From positions 4,650,001-4,714,000 of the forward strand of contig NC_088786.1 of assembly GCF_949628265.1 (NCBI RefSeq): 64,000 nt of DNA. The letters are read 5' to 3'. This stretch comes from Cloeon dipterum (Eukaryota > Arthropoda > Insecta > Ephemeroptera > Baetidae). The notes below the pieces were generated by a model. That model saw nothing but the letters and a program-made list of their open reading frames with translations. It was not told the DNA's origin and did not search any database. The position numbers and the translations under genes were made by a program. Positions 1 to 13,329 of this stretch are shown here, piece after piece (position 1 is the first letter of the stretch; every line of letters begins with the position of its first letter).

Positions 1-3000
1 TTAAGCTGTTTCGATGAAATAAATATCATGAAATAGCATTGAAAAACAATTGAAACATTGGCCCGTGCAACCTATATGTATTGTGTAATATGTTGAAAGT
101 GGGTCTACTGAAGAACTTGCATTTACACCGCCTACATTACAATTAGGTAAATTTTAAAATTTCCATTGCAATCTAATCTCCCCGCCTGCTGGATTAACGC
201 AGACTGCAGCAATTCCTTTAGGACCTATTTGAATCAAAATTATAGTTATAATCACATCTAATAATGCTGCGTTCGCGCGCTCACTTCACGTACCAGCCGC
301 ATTATTATAATTGATTTATTAGTGTTGGCTGTTGACGGAAGTTGTCGACATTTAGGGCTGTAATGGAAGAAAACACCAAACACAAGTTAGACCGATGCCA
401 AAGATAAAAGCGTCTAACTCTATAAAATACAAAATTGATATGTTCATCTATAGCTTTTCATTAAATTTGTGGAAAATAACGTTTTTCATTTACTTGAAAT
501 GTTATCTAAAAATTTGGAAAAGCTAAAAATTTCCTAGGTTGTCGTTAAAATTTTTGAGAATTAACTCACAAGTTTGCATGAGAATCAAGCGGAGAGCACT
601 GCTGTCATTTTATTGCAAAATCATGATTTAGATTCAAATTTTGGTTTATTACGGATCAGCAGGGCAACTGTGCCCCATACATCCACATCCAGAACTTAAC
701 AAAAATATAACAAAGCATTTTTTTGTATTTGATAACAGAGGGAATAGTAAAATCAGTCTATCATATCAGTATTTGGCAAGAAATGTTTGGCTCAGTTTTT
801 GTTTGAATGCACTTGAGTTCCCATTCATACACAGATTCGGCGACAGGTTGTTCCACAGGCGATAACAAATGACTTGGAAGCACTGCTCAGGCACTGTTAC
901 ACTGACAAAGGGGGCCCGAAGTCGCATTCGATGCGCCCGTGACCTTTCAGCACCAGTTCAGGTGTCTTCACTCTGCGGTGGAGCCCTCGCTGCTCTCTCG
1001 GCTGTCCATTTTCGTTGACCTCGTCACCCTCTCGAGACTCCGAGCCTTCCTGCCCCCCTGGGAGTTGCCCACCGCCTTTGTCTGGCTGGACGCTTTCTTT
1101 TTGTTGAGGGGCGCGGTGGCAAAACCCTGGGGCAGGCCTGCTCGGGGTACGAGGGGCGGATTGTCGGGCGAGAGCATGGCAGTCTGGCGGTCGCGATTTA
1201 TAACGTCGGAAGGAAATTTTAGCTCATAATTTGCTCACCATTGGATAGATCACAAAGCGAGAGAGCGAATTCAAGCGAAATAAAAATCATTGAAACCCCG
1301 TTTAATATTACGAGAAATTGGGCACAGTCTGAAATTTAACTGTTCCTTGGTCCTGATTTCATTATTAGCACATTATAGAGGATAAACTGTTGCTAAATTT
1401 CACAAACGATAAACTCAATGAACTAAATACATATATAGTCAACAATGCAAAATGTTCTTAATTATCGGTCTGAAATCATGAAACAAATACATTATTATTG
1501 AAATCAAGGAGCCAACAATTCACTCGTTTTCCATCCTTAACTGATTCGTCTTGCACAGCTTACTTTAAATATTCTCAAGAGTGGAATGCGTTTAATAGAA
1601 TGCAAAATAAGCAAGTTGGTTTCCTCAGATTCCATTGCAATAACAAATATAATAAATGCAGCAGTAATTTAAGATCTCTAAAGGATTAAATCTCTTGGGC
1701 GCTGGACGCAATTGATCAGAATGCCAGTGTATATATTATGTTTGTTCAGTTAGTAGATCAAATGGTTGATAAACCTCACAGCAACCCGAGATTAGATTTT
1801 CTTTTAACATCGCGTTTCCTAATGAAAATACTATTACAAACAAAACGCGCAGACAGCCCGCCGAGTTTCAAAGCGAGTACACATCACAAACGACTCTCCG
1901 AGAGCCGTTTAATTAAAATCCATTCTGTCCGCTCCATTATTTACAATTGTCCGAGCGACAAAGTTAAATCGTGAAAACAGTGCAAAGAATAAAAGTAAAC
2001 ATTTCACGAACACCAGTCTGCTGTGTTCTTCTTTAAAATTAATTAAAAATGCTGCTGAGCAAGCCTCAAAACTACATATAAAGTGCTCTCGCAAACCTCA
2101 TTAAGATCGCCCGTCGCATTTAATTTCCATACCAACTTCCACTCAAGCCCATCAGCACAAGCAAAGAATCCGAGACGCGCGTCTTGCGCAGCTACTAGCT
2201 GTTTTGCATAATGTTCTCACTTCCTCATCACTTTTGCAGTCATAAATCACCATAATTCGTCCAACCGCAAACTATCTTGTGTTTTTGAAACGGCTTAATA
2301 TAATTTACTGATCGTCTCGCTCGCCTGCAAATTTATCTTGAAATATATTTTCATGATAAAAACATGATTCATTTATTCTTTTGTATTTTAAAAGTGGCAA
2401 TCGGGTTTTCTCCTCTTTTAAATTAAATAAATTTGTTGCAAAATTCGTAGGGGAAAATTAATTTTACCTAACTATTAAACACAAATTTGTGTAACGAACA
2501 CAAAACGTTTTACATCGAATATTTAAAGTAAATTTTTTAATCAGGCGATGTCACCATTGCTTATTCTTACTGTTAGTTTTTGTTCTTTAGCCAGCGTCAC
2601 TTGATACGCTCAGACTTCTTTCCTTTCTGTCCACTAAATAGACGTTGGCACACAAATAAAAAGCAATGGGTACACCCCAATGGCCGAGTGGATGTGGGAG
2701 AGCGTTGGGTTTTCGCTCCGCTACATTAAAGCCCTCGAAAGAAAGAGAGGGAAGGGCAGAGAAAAAGTGTGCGTGCATCTTTTTTGCACGCAAATTCTCC
2801 GCTTGGCCATTGTGGATGCGTTCGCCGTGATGAGGATGAGCTTTTTTCTGCCGTGTGGTTGCCTTTTCAGCCTGCTGAATATAAGCCTGCTTTTTGCTTT
2901 GTATCTCTGCCAGGGAAATTGACCACTAACACTCAAGAATAGCGTTCCAGCTCGCCTTACACCCTATACGCATGCAAGAATCATTGACTATATATGTCTG

Positions 3001-3346
3001 TCGAACGCTGAATTTTGGATGAACTAGCAAGCCAATCGAGAAGGAATAATTTTTTACGGCCAATCTGGCTGCTTGGAAAAGTGTGTTTCAGTGCACCATG
3101 AATAAATATTCCATAAGACCGAAATCCGTTTATTTTACTCGCCATGCTTTGAAGGAATGAGACTCGCAGACTCTCCAACGTCTGTTGAAATATTTACGGC
3201 CTCAATACAAAAGCCTCTGAATGACCTTTTTGTGCTCTCTTGAATAATGCCAGCGGCAGTTGAAGTGGTTTTATCGTAATTTAAGTCGAACAGACCTTTC
3301 GGAACAGTGCCAACTGCCGCGACAGTATACCTGCGAATTTTTAGAG

Positions 3347-3392
<46 letters not shown>

Positions 3393-6300
3393 TCTCCCTT
3401 CCATTGTTGCTGCCCTTCGCCCCAATCACGCTAGTTTGCTATTGGCAACCGAGATTCGAATATTGCGATTTCCCTTAGGAATGTGCTTTTCCAAGCGCAG
3501 CGGGGGCAGTGTAATTTTTAGCTGTTTGCAACGCTGAAATTTGCAATCGATATTCTTTAATAAAACGCTTTCTCGCTCGCTCAGATGCAAGCGAGCTGGC
3601 TATAAAACGTGCACCATATCAGCACAATAAAAAGTAATAAGCTCAAGCATAAACTGGGGAACTTATTATGGAGGGCAGAAGAGGCAATAATTTTGAGGAT
3701 TCGGAGCGCGCTGGAAAGGCGAGAGAACAAGTGCGGAGAGAAAGAAGCGGCACAATTTCGACCCACTCGAAAAGTTGATAAATACTTACAAAGAGCATTT
3801 TCATTTCAGTAGCCATTTTGAACTAATTTTGACACTATCTAAATCATTAAAATCTGCAGATAAACAAAAAAAAATGCTTTGGTATTTTGCATTATAAAAA
3901 TTATTTGACCATTAAAATGGTACATCAATTACTTCGTTTATATCCATTTGCCTTACCAAAAAAATGGCTATTGAATTTCTTACATTTTTCCAGCGTCTGA
4001 GCGTGGAAGTAACCCAATCAAATAAAACGTATTATATTTCCCATCAGTAGCGCGGCCACTCGACCTGTCACTCTACCTCGCCCTCCCGCAGCGCAGCAGC
4101 TGGCTCCAGTTTCCTGTTCCAATTTTCATGCTTTGTTGCCGACTATATTTATTCGACGAGCGGCGAGCACTCCGTTCGAGAGCCGACCACGGTCCATTCC
4201 GACGCTGCTTTGCGGTCACAATCGGTTAATTGCGTATGAAACACGAGTCTGACCCACAAATCAGAAGCATCAGTTGACTACACAAGCGCGAATCGTTGAA
4301 GCATGCTTCTCATTCCGTTGAAGCGGGTAATTGCGATTTGCCAAACCACAGATCCATATCAGCGAGACAACAATCGACAGATGATGGTGTAGTGTAAAAG
4401 GTGAAGACCGTAAAATGATGCTTTGTTGTGGTCAACAGTAATGTTCAGAGTCAGTAATAACAGATAAAAGCGAAAAAGATTTCGTGAGGTGAAAAGCAAA
4501 CCGCTGTGGCAGTGGCGATTGTCAATGAAACTCAAATTCGAGTCGCTCAACAATTCAAACAATTAAAATTCACCCCTTTGTCGGAAGTTACTGGCAATAT
4601 GGAAACGCAGCTGAAATTGAATAACACATCTTTCATATATTTATTTAAATCCTGTTTTAATAAAAGGTATGCTTATCCACGAATTCATTGATCCAAAGGT
4701 ACTATTTAATCCCCCTATGTTGAATGTATCCAAATACTACCGTTTATAAAGCCTGATTAAACCACAGAGAACTCGACGAGCGATTTCACTTTGATCCATT
4801 TACCATTATTTGAAATTGTTGGATCGAAACGAACAAACTTCCATTTGGACGCAAAAATAATCCCATCGAAGCAAATGAAATTTTGCCAACTGAATCACAT
4901 TGATAATAACCGGACTAATCACTTCCAATTAATTCAGCCCCGCCAACATCTGTTTGCTAATCTGCGTATGTGTTGCAGTCGTGCGTGGTGCAAAAGCAAA
5001 ACGTTTGGTAACACTTATCATGAATAAAGTGGATGTCAGTACAAGGAAATAAATTCTTTAAATGTTGGCTTGACTATTGTGAAAAAATATTTCTCAGTCA
5101 CACTGATAGATGGCGAAAATAATACAACTCTTATATTTCATGATAAATCTGAAATTATGGGAATTTGTAGTGGTTTATTTCAAGGCCTATATAGAGTCTA
5201 AAAAATGGTAAACAATAGAATCTGCATGATGGAGTATTTTAATCAACCACCTACTTTGCCAGTGTGGCAATAAAAGCCACAGTAAAAGCTCCCGAAGGAA
5301 ATAAAAGGCCCACACAGCTTGATTCATTTTTCAAGTCGGCTCTGATTATTTGCTCACATCACTCAACTGCTTGATGGGCAGCAGCAATAATAAAGTAATG
5401 AATGCATTGTTGATAAGCAGTCCCTCTGCACTTAACAACCCGCGTTGCGCCAGCGTGCCGCCTTTTTACGAGTTTCGCTATTAACCCCGCCTGACGTTGT
5501 CGGGGGCGAAATCGAGCTCACTTCACCCTGCCCAGACTGTGAATAATAAATAAATGAATCGCTTGGTCTCTGCACACCACTGCCGACGGCGAAACCAGTT
5601 GAGCTCCCACCACAAATGGCCTTTGATTGAACTGACGCCGGCGCTCACTTTGTGTAATTAACCACCGCCTCCTTTGATCCTTCATCCGCGGGCGCAAAGA
5701 AAGAAATTGGATCGCGGCCGGCTGCACTTGCCAACAAGCACGTAGAGCCACTCGATTGCGGAAATACTGGGAAAAGCATGAAAAGCGATTTTTCTTGTAC
5801 TGTTACGCTTCGGAGAATCTAAGTAATCACGTTATTTCCACTACTCATGCTGGTTCGCGATAGTTTTTAGCTATTACAAATTACCTCATTCTATAAAAAT
5901 TGACAGTTGAAAATAATGGCTGGAGCTGGATCCTCGCAAGAAATCGAAATTATTTCAAATCTGCAATGCCATGCGATAAAAAAATTATTTATACATTTTT
6001 TTCTAAATAAACTACTCCCTAGCTTATTGTTAATGGAGTATTTGCTTGGTGTTCGCATGAATTCCCCTTCAATTAGTTCAATAATAATTATAAATAAATC
6101 CATCAAGTCAAACCATCAAGTGATCACAGCATCAGAGATTATGCAACGCGCTTTGCGCAACAGTCCGGCCGGTTGCATAACTAAAACAATTTGTTGCATT
6201 AGTGGTTGAGCTGTTTCAATCATGAGGCGTTCTCTGCTGATTCAAATGTGAAACGGAATTAATAATTTGCACGTATGTATAATTTGTATTTCACATTCAA

Positions 6301-6940
6301 CAATAACGCGAGTACAAAACAATCGGTTGTAAAGCTTTCCTCTACTATAAACAGATTATTAACAGTTTACACTCTGCGCTTATTAAGCAATATGTATTAT
6401 GGTCTCAATCCTTACAAGCATATATTTTCCTAGCTGTCACAAATTCAGATGGAACAATCAGTGCAATTGTGGAATGCCGAGCTTTTCTCTTGCCAATTAC
6501 CGGAACAAACTGAAGCTATGAAGGCAAACAAGAGGAAATTATGTCAGACTTGAAGAGGGATGAGTAATGACAGCATGTATTTCAGCACTTCTGCTAAATA
6601 TAATTCTTCTTTGAGTAAAGAATAAAGGATAGCGTTGCGTCTGATGGAGTTTGTGTTCCCTTCAGACGGAGTTTCATGCCGTTCGATTGACACAGTAACG
6701 TGGCAGTTGTCAGCTTGCGAGGGCAGCCAAGCATTCGCCAGATCTAGCTATGTGCGATCAAAACAGTATGACACGCTCTAAAATGCTTTTAGTGTAGCCT
6801 AAAGAGTTGCTATTAATTGTTTACATCAAGTTTAATTTTTGAAGTTCAAACAACGAAATATGAAAGTCACAAAAAGTTATTTAGGAAAATAAATATCACT
6901 TTGTGACCCGTTAGAATGAATGCTCATTAATTAATTTTGA
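1..6940. other. Intergenic, no supported gene
   Basis: No open frame here has splice signals, family motifs or codon bias strong enough to be called a gene. The stretch is AT-rich with a few GC-richer islands near 900-1200, 4050-4250 and 5450-5760. The island at 4050-4250 looks like an insect promoter or 5' leader (GC-rich, followed by AT-rich DNA) but no coding exon follows it on either strand. A minus-strand open frame at 968-1177 with GC-rich third positions is discussed as a finding. Confidence 0.6.
3349..3388. repeat. (TC)20 dinucleotide microsatellite
   Basis: About twenty uninterrupted TC units followed by an imperfect pyrimidine tail to about 3400. The open frames that cross it on both strands (Ser/Leu or Arg/Glu runs) are products of the repeat and are not genes. 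Confidence 0.95.
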
Positions 6941-6941
6941 C

Positions 6942-6947
6942 TTTATT
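6942..6947 (-). terminator. Candidate poly(A) signal of the first SLC18B1-like gene
   Basis: AATAAA on the minus strand, about 62 bases past the stop codon of the gene that ends at 7009. It is the first canonical hexamer downstream of that stop. Confidence 0.4.
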
Positions 6948-7008
6948 AAGAATGCAGGAATATCACCTCGCCAAAAGACAATAAAGATATTATTATTATT
7001 TATCATTA

Positions 7009-10000
7009 TCAGTAGAATAGTTGAGCACTGCCATAAATACAGTCAATTCCAATGTCTAGCGGATTTTCCTTCGCCGGTTTTTTCCCGTTTCTCTCACTCT
7101 CGCAAGACACTTCCTTGCCCGGCTCAGGAGCTGTCGGCGGCTTTTCGACGGCGCCTACTATGACGTAAGCCAGGATGGTGACCAACTGTTGTCAAAAATT
7201 CCCTCGTTAGAGCATCAATGTTCATCGAAGCGAGGATCGGGAACCGCAGCTCACTTACCGCGAACAGAGTCGACAGCAGCACGAAATAGGTGGACGCCCT
7301 AAAGCCGAGCGAGTTGTACAGCAGTCCGGACACGAAGGGGCCGACAAAGCTGCCGAGGCTGTAGCTAGCCGAGAAGAGCGCCGTCATCAGGCCAAAAGTC
7401 TCGAGATCGTCGTCGTAGCCGTGCTCACTGCAATCAACGCAAACAGTTCATTAATGATAACGACCGCCGCCTCCGGCCAAAAGCTGCTCGAGTTTCATGC
7501 CAAAATATACAAATTTTCGCACATTATCTGAGAGCGGCAGGCAGCTTTGGCTGCAGCGCCAAACACTAATTTTATTGTAAGCTCAAATTACTCACATGAG
7601 GGCGCTAATTCCATCCACAAAGCAGCCACCTAAAACGCAGGCCATTCCGAGGCCCGCTACTACCAAGCCTGCGGCACATGCGGGCCAGATTCTGTGTGTG
7701 GAAAAATTCATTAAGTCCTCCAGACTTAGCAACAAAAACTCAATTTTCAAATTGCACTTTAAAATGACTGTTTAATTAAAGCTATAATCTCAAGTGAAAA
7801 AAATGCTGGGATTGGTTTTTTACTGCAAAATGCTACACGACATGTGCATGTAATATAAACTAATTTAGTTAATAAAAGCGCCGTTTATCTGTAGCCAAAA
7901 ATAATATATAGCTATTCCTTTTACTTTATATTTGAATCTTTAATATTTAAGTCACGTTCTGCACATTTGCACTATTTTCAGGCCTAATACCAAGCTTAAT
8001 TGTGGCTTTAGGTGAGATACATACACTTTTACGTGCACGAAAGGAGCAGGGCCGATGAACATGGAGCCGAAAAAGATCGCCACCAAACCGATAGCGGTGA
8101 GCAGAAGGCCGGGAACAAACTTATCGCTGATCTGGCCTGCGATCGGCATCGCAACCATTGCCGTGCCAAACATCAGCACGAAAGTCACGCTGATTTCCAG
8201 AGGGCTTAGCTGAAACTGCAGGAGGAAAATGCAGTAAATAGTCGAATTCACACGTTTAATATTATATTTCAGAGGACAGTCGATCCAATCTGATTACACC
8301 TCCATTTGCAAAATGTTTTATTCGTTTTCTAATTTCAAATAAAATAAATAAAACCTTCAATTGTTAAAACCGACCGCAAAAGGGAATAAAACCACAGCTT
8401 ACTACACTGTCGATATTTCAACCTTTACCTGTTTATTTCTACCTAGAGAGTTAAAGAGGCTTTCAAAGTTGATTAAACAAGACGTCAGGTGTGCTAGTAT
8501 GAAGCAAGCTTCAGCGTGTAAAAGAGGCGCTAACATGTATGAGGGCGAGGGGGAAACTCACCTTTAGAAGATGCGGTTGGAGCACCGGAGCGTAAAAGCT
8601 GTAAACCGAGGTGGTGACCGCGATGCACACCATATTCACTTGGACGGCAGTTATTCGCAACGAGCTCACCACGCTAGCGACTGAAAGGAGACAAGTAGGT
8701 GTACAAATTCCAGTAGCAGGCGGAATTTCCATTCCCACTGAATTATTAATCAGGGTGAAAAGATTCCTGATTAGGATGTGCTTGTCTCCATTAAATAGCA
8801 CCCCACAGAGTAGGAAAAACCACACCCTAAAGAAGTCGTAGATGCAGACGAGGCAATTAATTAGCTCGAAATTTGAAACGAGGACTCTTTTGATTTTTAT
8901 TAAAAAAATTATCTACTGAAATGCAAATATCAATTTAACTTTAAGTGTTTATTTTATTCTCTCGTATTTGCATAATTGATTAAATTAGAGAATGCGCTAT
9001 GGGGTGGTTCATTTGCATGACTCACAGTTCATTTTATCCGTCTCTCTGCCTAGGGCCGAGCTCGAAACCAGACCTTGTGGAAGCAGACATGGTGCGAGAT
9101 AGCTGACTAACAACATTAGAGCGCCGACTGACACAAATGGCACCATAAAATTGGTGTCCTGAAAAACGTAAATACGTTGGATATGTCGATAAAAAAATCA
9201 ATATCACGTCGTAGCAACCAGATGATGAAAATGAGGTGCTTTTTTATTTCCATCTTTAAAAGTGGGGCAATAGCAAAAAGAGGCAAAAAGGAATCTGGTG
9301 AATAGAAATTTTTCTTTCTACTGGAAAATCCAAAGGAAAACAAATCAAAACTTATAAAATTATCGAAAGTTATTTTTAACAATTAAAATCGATGATAGTT
9401 TTTATTTTCAAATTAATATATGTATTATATATCTTAAATTAAATTGTATAAATCTGTTTCTAATCCTAAATAAAATTTGCTTTTATCAGTGCATTCCTGT
9501 TATAAACAATATTTGATTACCTGAAGTAGAATGGAGCCCGCTACTGGACCAATTATAGAGCCACAACCATAACAGAACTCGATAATAGTCTGCAATCATA
9601 GAAATTCTGATCAAAGTCTGTGACGTGGCAAGGTTTCAATTAAAGATTTTCAACCAGTTTCAAAAGCAACTCATAAACATTGCAGTTTACCACAAAATCT
9701 GTGTGAATTAGATCCAGCACTAATTAGTTTTCCTTTGCACTTTCCCATAAAATAAAAATCTTCCGTGTCGACTATAACGACTCGGTGTGCTGGGAAATGT
9801 GTTTGGTAACAAACATTAGAGCGGTCGCCGAGCAGTTTAAACAAACTGGCAAAAGTTTATTGCTTCATGCCGGGATTCAAAGGACGGCGAGTTAATTCTA
9901 ATTACGTAAGTGCAGGCGACCGAGTTAGGAAAAGAGGCGAGCACCACGGCAAACACACTCATGTAGACAATGGCGGTGCCGACTGCCTCGACCATCCTGG

Positions 10001-12179
10001 TTGTCAAACTGACCCACAGAAAAGTGTCCGCCGATGTGGCCAGGTCAAGCAGCCTGCAACAAACCAACCGATAAATTGCCAACGAGAACTTTGATCTGCT
10101 CCACTCTGGCTCCGCAGGCTGCGGTTGAATTTCATTAAAACATGATAAAAGACATGAGGATTACACGGGGCGAAGCGCCCGAAGCTTAGCGAGCAGAAAA
10201 CACGCGGCATTAAATCCAGGCCTAATCTCGCGCGTGCTGAAGATTTATGCTATTTCTCGTGCTTTGCCTTCTGTCTGCACCGTGGTAAATTATTATTTTT
10301 AAAGAAAATAAATAAACGCCCTTTTATCACGGCGGCAGGAAAGAATTTGCAACTTGCATACGCGTAGACATCTGTTTTCAGCGTATAAATATTCAACGCT
10401 ATGAATATTAATGCTCTACGGGGAATTGATGGTTTTGTTACAAAATTCGTGGCAGCTCCGCCTGAACCGCGGAGCGTCAAATTTCCGAAACAATTTTCCT
10501 GTTGGATAGACGAGTCAATAACGAGCGCAGGAAAACTCGGCTGGAGATCAATGCAGCGCAATACTCACCACCCTGTGCAGAAAATAAAGGCAGGCGTCTT
10601 CGAATCAAGTGACACGACGTTCGTCGTAAAAAAACAGACAAATGTTTGCGCGCGGATCAAAAGCTGGCGCGAGGGCGAGGAATTGGAAAAAAGTGTGACA
10701 AGCGGGTAAAATCGAACATTAAGAATGACGGCTCTGTACACACCCTATTGAAATGTAGCACATGCCTGTCAGCAGCATTCCCAAGTGAATGGACATCGTG
10801 TATCCCATCCTGTTGATCTGGAACGAGAGACAAAGGTTCGATAAAAATGCAATTGCCAGAAGCCGCCTGGGAGTTTCAGCGTCGAGCGAGGCGTTGAAAT
10901 TTTCAAATCACTATCCGCGTGCACAAACCGCAGTCCCGTGGGCGATCTCATTAATCGCGTGTGTCCACTTTTTATTTATATGAATACTCGTCTGCTTTAC
11001 GGAAACGCTCGTGGAACTACTCTTTTTGATCGGTACGGCTGTAATCAATGCAAAGCACCCGCTCTGGCATAGTTTTAATGTCTGTTATTAATTGGTTTAC
11101 ATTTTCCCATTTTTGTGGCTCACAAGCCTGCAAGGACATGGCGTGAATTTTTGAAACGGGCCTGCAAGTGAAATTTGTATGAAAATAAATCCGGGATGTG
11201 AATGTTACTCTCCGCCAGACCTTTTATGAGTTAAGAAAGGTTTCTAACCAATTAGAACTGCAGCACTAATTAACTTTCAATTAGCTTTGTATTTAAATTT
11301 TGCATCCAAGTCATCTTAATTGAAGTCAAATAATTAGCAAAGTAACAAAGACAGAGTGAAAAGTTCAGTCAAACTATAAAGCCCTTTCTTGGATCTCTTT
11401 TATATTGCATTCTTAGAAACCTACCTATGTTTGATTACCGCACACACAGCTACAAAGAAGCCATTTTTTGTTCAGATTCTGGTTGAAAAGAAAAGAATAA
11501 AAACTGTTTGGCATGCTAGCATTGAAAGTTTGCATTTATAATTATTTATATTTCAAATGATGGTATTTTTTCAACCTAAATTGACTTCAAGCGGATAAAT
11601 TTATTTTCATTTGTATTAAATGACATTGCAATCGGTGAGAGAGCAATTTAATTGAAAATAAAATAGGCACTCACTTACAATTTTAGCTAAAAATGGACAT
11701 ATGAGAAAAACAGTCAACTCGTATATGGAAAAAATCGCTCCGATGCTTGCCGGCGACACGCCTTTGGAGATGGCCTGAAAGAAAAAGCAAATGTCACAAG
11801 CAAAAGAAAAACAAAAACTTGTTTTGAAAGAAACCCCGGCGATAAATCTCTTTCGCCGCAAAGGAAGGTGTAGTTGTCACCTTGGTTTATTTATGGCAAA
11901 AAGGGGAACTTAAAAATATAAGCCTTATATTGGTTTACCTCTATTGGAAGGGAAAAGTTGTGAATATTTTCTTAATACATATTTAATTTAAGTCGAAATG
12001 ATGGATCTAATTTTCCTTCCTCCCAGATTTTTGTTACACACCTCAGGTGGGTAAAGCGGCGCCTGGAGTGATTTTCCCATGGCCCGGGAGAGGTGGAGGA
12101 GGCCAAGTGCTATCAAGATGCGCCACTGTTTCCACGTGAATTTGTCGGAAGCGGCTGGACTCGAAGAGAGGACGGACAT
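7009..12179 (-). CDS. SLC18B1: SLC18B1-like major facilitator transporter, copy A (11 exons, 453 aa)
   Basis: Likely a 12-TM proton-coupled transporter of the SLC18B1 branch, the family of the vesicular polyamine transporter, expected in intracellular vesicle membranes. Exons (minus): 12179-12042, 11774-11679, 10817-10744, 10053-9906, 9589-9521, 9158-9074, 8680-8562, 8215-8025, 7691-7596, 7427-7259, 7185-7009. Total 1362 nt, 453 aa, against about 456 aa for the human protein. Family marks: ISKGVSPASIGAIFSIYEL after TM1, a MVEAVGTA segment, YGCGSIIGPVAG in TM5, IGPAPFVH between TM8 and TM9, and SYSLGSFVGPFVSG near TM11. All junctions are GT-AG and phases close. The start at 12179 is the first ATG after an in-frame TAA. 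The charged C-tail is cytosolic by family topology. It is a tandem paralogue of the gene just upstream. The exact substrate is not known from sequence. Confidence 0.88.
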
Positions 12180-12753
12180 TGCTCTTTTGTCGTCGGTGAA
12201 AACTTCTTTCTCCTTTTATGCCTCGCTTTTTTCTACAGCTCTAATCTGCCAACTTCGCCTGCTGCAAATAAATCACGCGCGCGCGCGACGAGTTAATATT
12301 TCACTCGAAATAGGGTGGAATGAGAAGGGTGTTGAAAGAGCTTATTCATTAAACTCAGTAATGAATGGACGCCGTCTCGCTCTAATCACTTTTTGAGTGA
12401 ATCGCGATCTGGATAAAGAACTTACGTTAGCAGGCTTTTTCTCCTTCATCCACTTAGTTTGTCATTTCGCATTCAAAGAAAATGGTTCTTTTGCAGGCTA
12501 GACGAGAAAAGGTCCGTGTTTGCCTGCGCCGCATTCAATCCGAGATCAAGATTTAATTTTTTGCCTTGGCGTGTATTGCGTTTTTCTACATTTATTTTTG
12601 CTCGTGCATTCACTTGACATTTAGATTTATTGGGGGAATTAAATACAGGTCACTCAAAATTTGTTTAACGATTAATTGAAAATGGCAAAGCTTTATGAAG
12701 CTTACATACAACCGGTTTTTCTTATATTATCTTGCGTGATTTTATGTTGGCAG

Positions 12754-13002
12754 TCAATATTTTATTAAGTCGTTGCACCTCTCGTATTTCGCCCATTGCA
12801 TTTGGGCACGCTTGGTCAAGGTGTTATTGATATCATCAGCTAAAAGAGTATAATAAGCCTCCGCCTTGTTTGAGAAATAGCCCTGTTGACGTGCGCGGTC
12901 GTCTGAAGCCTTGCAATCTTTTTTGGTGCCACGGTTAAATGAGCATCTCTTTTGCACATAGAAACTTTTGTAAATAAAAAATTGATTTTTTGCCAAAGGC
13001 AA
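12754..13002 (-). other. Possible orphan coding exon, unrecognised
   Basis: A minus-strand frame ending in TGA at 12754 reads as a polar, protein-like stretch with three cysteines (motifs QKRCSFNRGTKKDC and KYERCND). A pyrimidine-rich tract with an AG near 12965 could serve as acceptor. It lies between the two SLC18B1-like genes and belongs to neither. I recognise no family. It could be a terminal exon, a relic, or chance. Confidence 0.22.
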
Positions 13003-13159
13003 ACAACAAGAAATTGAAGTCTAAAAAGCTGAAAAATTGCAAAAGAAAAAAATTATTAAAAAGTACCCGGTTAATTTTCCGAAATATAGCGAAGTTCCCA
13101 ATGTAGGCGGTATACCCATTCGAAGGAAAGAAAGTAATGCATGTGTAAATGACCTCTAT

Positions 13160-13329
13160 GTTAAACCATTTAATTTGAAGCAGGCGGGGCAAAATCCAGC
13201 GTGCATGATATACCGAGACTCTTCAACGCGCTTCCAAGTTCAATTAAGCTAATCGACGATTAGCAAAGAGTTCATCTCTTAAGTGCTTTCAAGGAATTTT
13301 TAAAAGAACAGTACCTCAAGAAATATTGA
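13160..13329 (+). mobile_element. Remnant of the 3' end of a LINE ORF2 (reverse transcriptase) region
   Basis: One plus frame from 13210 reads IPRLFNALPSSIKLIDD, then an in-frame TAG, then FKEFLKEQYLKKY before a stop at 13327-13329. The FNxLPxxIK block followed about 20 residues later by FKxxLKxxL is the usual C-terminal signature of non-LTR retrotransposon ORF2 proteins. The preceding part (NLKQAGQNPA at about 13170) sits in a shifted frame, so this is a decayed fragment. No 5' part or poly(A) tail is evident. Confidence 0.35.

Noticed and set aside
2675-2745. tRNA-like A box (TGGCCGAGTGG) with a loose B box
   Set aside because: The B box is poor and no cloverleaf can be drawn; at most a decayed tRNA-derived sequence.
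3135-3537. Open frames crossing the (TC)20 repeat on both strands
   Set aside because: Their length comes from the stop-free repeat; outside it there is no coding signal.
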